The notes under the pieces are model-generated. The model saw nothing but the letters and a program-made list of their open reading frames with translations, had not been told where the DNA came from and made no database searches. A stretch of 64,000 nt of DNA, taken from the NCBI RefSeq assembly GCF_000263735.1, contig NC_017946.1, positions 537,348-601,347 on the forward strand, given 5' to 3'. Each line of letters begins with the position of its first letter. The stretch's first letter is position 1. A program made the translations under genes and the position numbers. This stretch comes from Pyrococcus sp. ST04. GTDB lineage: Archaea > Methanobacteriota_B > Thermococci > Thermococcales > Thermococcaceae. Positions 63,429-64,000 of the stretch are shown in pieces.

Positions 63429-64000
63429 ATGGGGAGAACCGAGGACCTAATAAGGATCATCGACACGAACATAAAGCACATGATAAGCCTAAGCGTGCTC
63501 AACCTAGCCCAGCTCGGGATAAAGTACGGGATATTCAAGACCGTGGCCTCGAGGCCGAGTTACTCCGAGTTGCTCTCGAGGATATCAGTCCCAAACAAGC
63601 CCCTTCTCAAGAAGTTGATAGATCATCTTAAGGCCCTCGGGATAATTGAAGAAACTCCAACTAGCCTAATCCTCAACGGCTTCTCCTACGAGCTGAAGTT
63701 CCCCAAGGAGGATTACATGTTACTACTCCCCGACTGGATTCCAATGTTCGAGGAAATGTACAAGATGGTTGACTTCGCCCTGATATCTCCAGACCACCCC
63801 TATGTACTCATGGACTTCGACAAGGATGCCGACTTCTGGGACATGAGGCTTTCAACATCGTTCCACGAGGCGTACAGAGAACTCATAATAAGGCTGGCGG
63901 GACTAGGGAATGGAACCTACGTCCTCGACCTCGGCTGTGGCTCCGTTTCGCCCGCGTACTTCGGAAAGTTCGTGGGTGAAGATGGAAAATATGTAGGCGT
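63429..64000 (+). CDS. SAM-dependent methyltransferase with N-terminal winged helix (partial)
   Basis: ATG 63429 follows GAGGTGAGAGC; the gene runs out of the window after 190 codons. An N-terminal winged-helix/dimerisation segment (LAQLGIKYGIFKTVAS, SELLSRISVPNKPLLKKL) is followed by SAM motif I VLDLGCGSVSP near residue 170. This is the layout of small-molecule O-methyltransferases. Substrate unknown. Confidence 0.8.
   Translation, partial: MGRTEDLIRIIDTNIKHMISLSVLNLAQLGIKYGIFKTVASRPSYSELLSRISVPNKPLLKKLIDHLKALGIIEETPTSLILNGFSYELKFPKEDYMLLLPDWIPMFEEMYKMVDFALISPDHPYVLMDFDKDADFWDMRLSTSFHEAYRELIIRLAGLGNGTYVLDLGCGSVSPAYFGKFVGEDGKYVG

Overview
The window is from a hyperthermophilic euryarchaeon of the Thermococcales, almost certainly Pyrococcus and, from gene order as I remember it, P. 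horikoshii or a very close relative. Support from the sequence: archaeal genes (TFB, L39e, L31e, LX, eIF6, both prefoldin subunits, RIO2, Rnl3-type RNA ligase, CheF), a CGP-CTERM lipoprotein-like anchor, GGAGGTGA-type ribosome binding sites, AT-rich TATA promoters, very dense gene packing and tRNAs with encoded CCA. The species name comes from memory of gene order, not from a search.

Layout. 1-4220: a DUF4350/MoxR/DUF58/membrane-protein operon that ends in an NAD-dependent epimerase. 4260-8640: an accessory island with an archaeal AAA-type ATPase, a frameshifted gene, an orphan HsdR_N-type nuclease bracketed by two TnpB/IS605-end-like repeats, a C-terminal gene remnant, a TFB1-like transcription factor and a truncated DUF365 gene. 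It abuts the 3' end of tRNA-Gln. 8691-10325: a zinc-ribbon protein and a CaCA cation exchanger. 10373-23865: a complete archaeal chemotaxis cluster in two divergent operons, one with a membrane coiled-coil protein, CheW and an MCP, the other with CheR, CheY, CheB, CheA, two CheC, CheD, a dCache MCP, a second membrane coiled-coil protein and CheF. 23840-27166: DUF257, glycerate 2-kinase and RNA ligase. 27276-39568: a chitin-oligosaccharide locus with diacetylchitobiose deacetylase, a VapBC pair, a GH1 glycosidase, a five-gene Opp-type ABC transporter, GlmD and GlmA. 39549-47433: RIO2, a DUF835 membrane protein, a P-loop kinase, an unknown protein, TauE-like, an M42 peptidase, a D-2-hydroxyacid dehydrogenase, MoaB and a metal-binding lipoprotein-like protein. 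47477-56762: informational and housekeeping genes (YchF, prefoldin alpha, LX, eIF6, L31e, L39e, HAD, ferritin-like, SerK, prefoldin beta, DUF3194, DHH, tRNA-binding protein, cupin). 56801-58629: a flippase with a G7 frameshift, tRNA-Gly, tRNA-Arg and an ATPase-gene remnant behind tandem palindromes. 58598-64000: cyclase, AhcY, TrmO-like, HEAT-repeat protein, coiled-coil protein, a winged-helix regulator and a partial methyltransferase.

How the parts work together. The transporter probably imports chitobiose-type sugars. Deacetylase, GlmA and GlmD convert them to glucosamine and on to central metabolism. The che genes encode sensing, phosphorelay, adaptation (CheR/B/C/D) and output to the archaellum through CheF.

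The most interesting observations are: a paralogous pair of membrane-anchored coiled-coil proteins, one in each che operon, with no assigned role; an Asn-to-Asp change next to the acid/base glutamate of the GH1 enzyme; the orphan nuclease between two transposon-end-like repeats; and the flippase whose reading frame is restored by removing one G from a run of seven.
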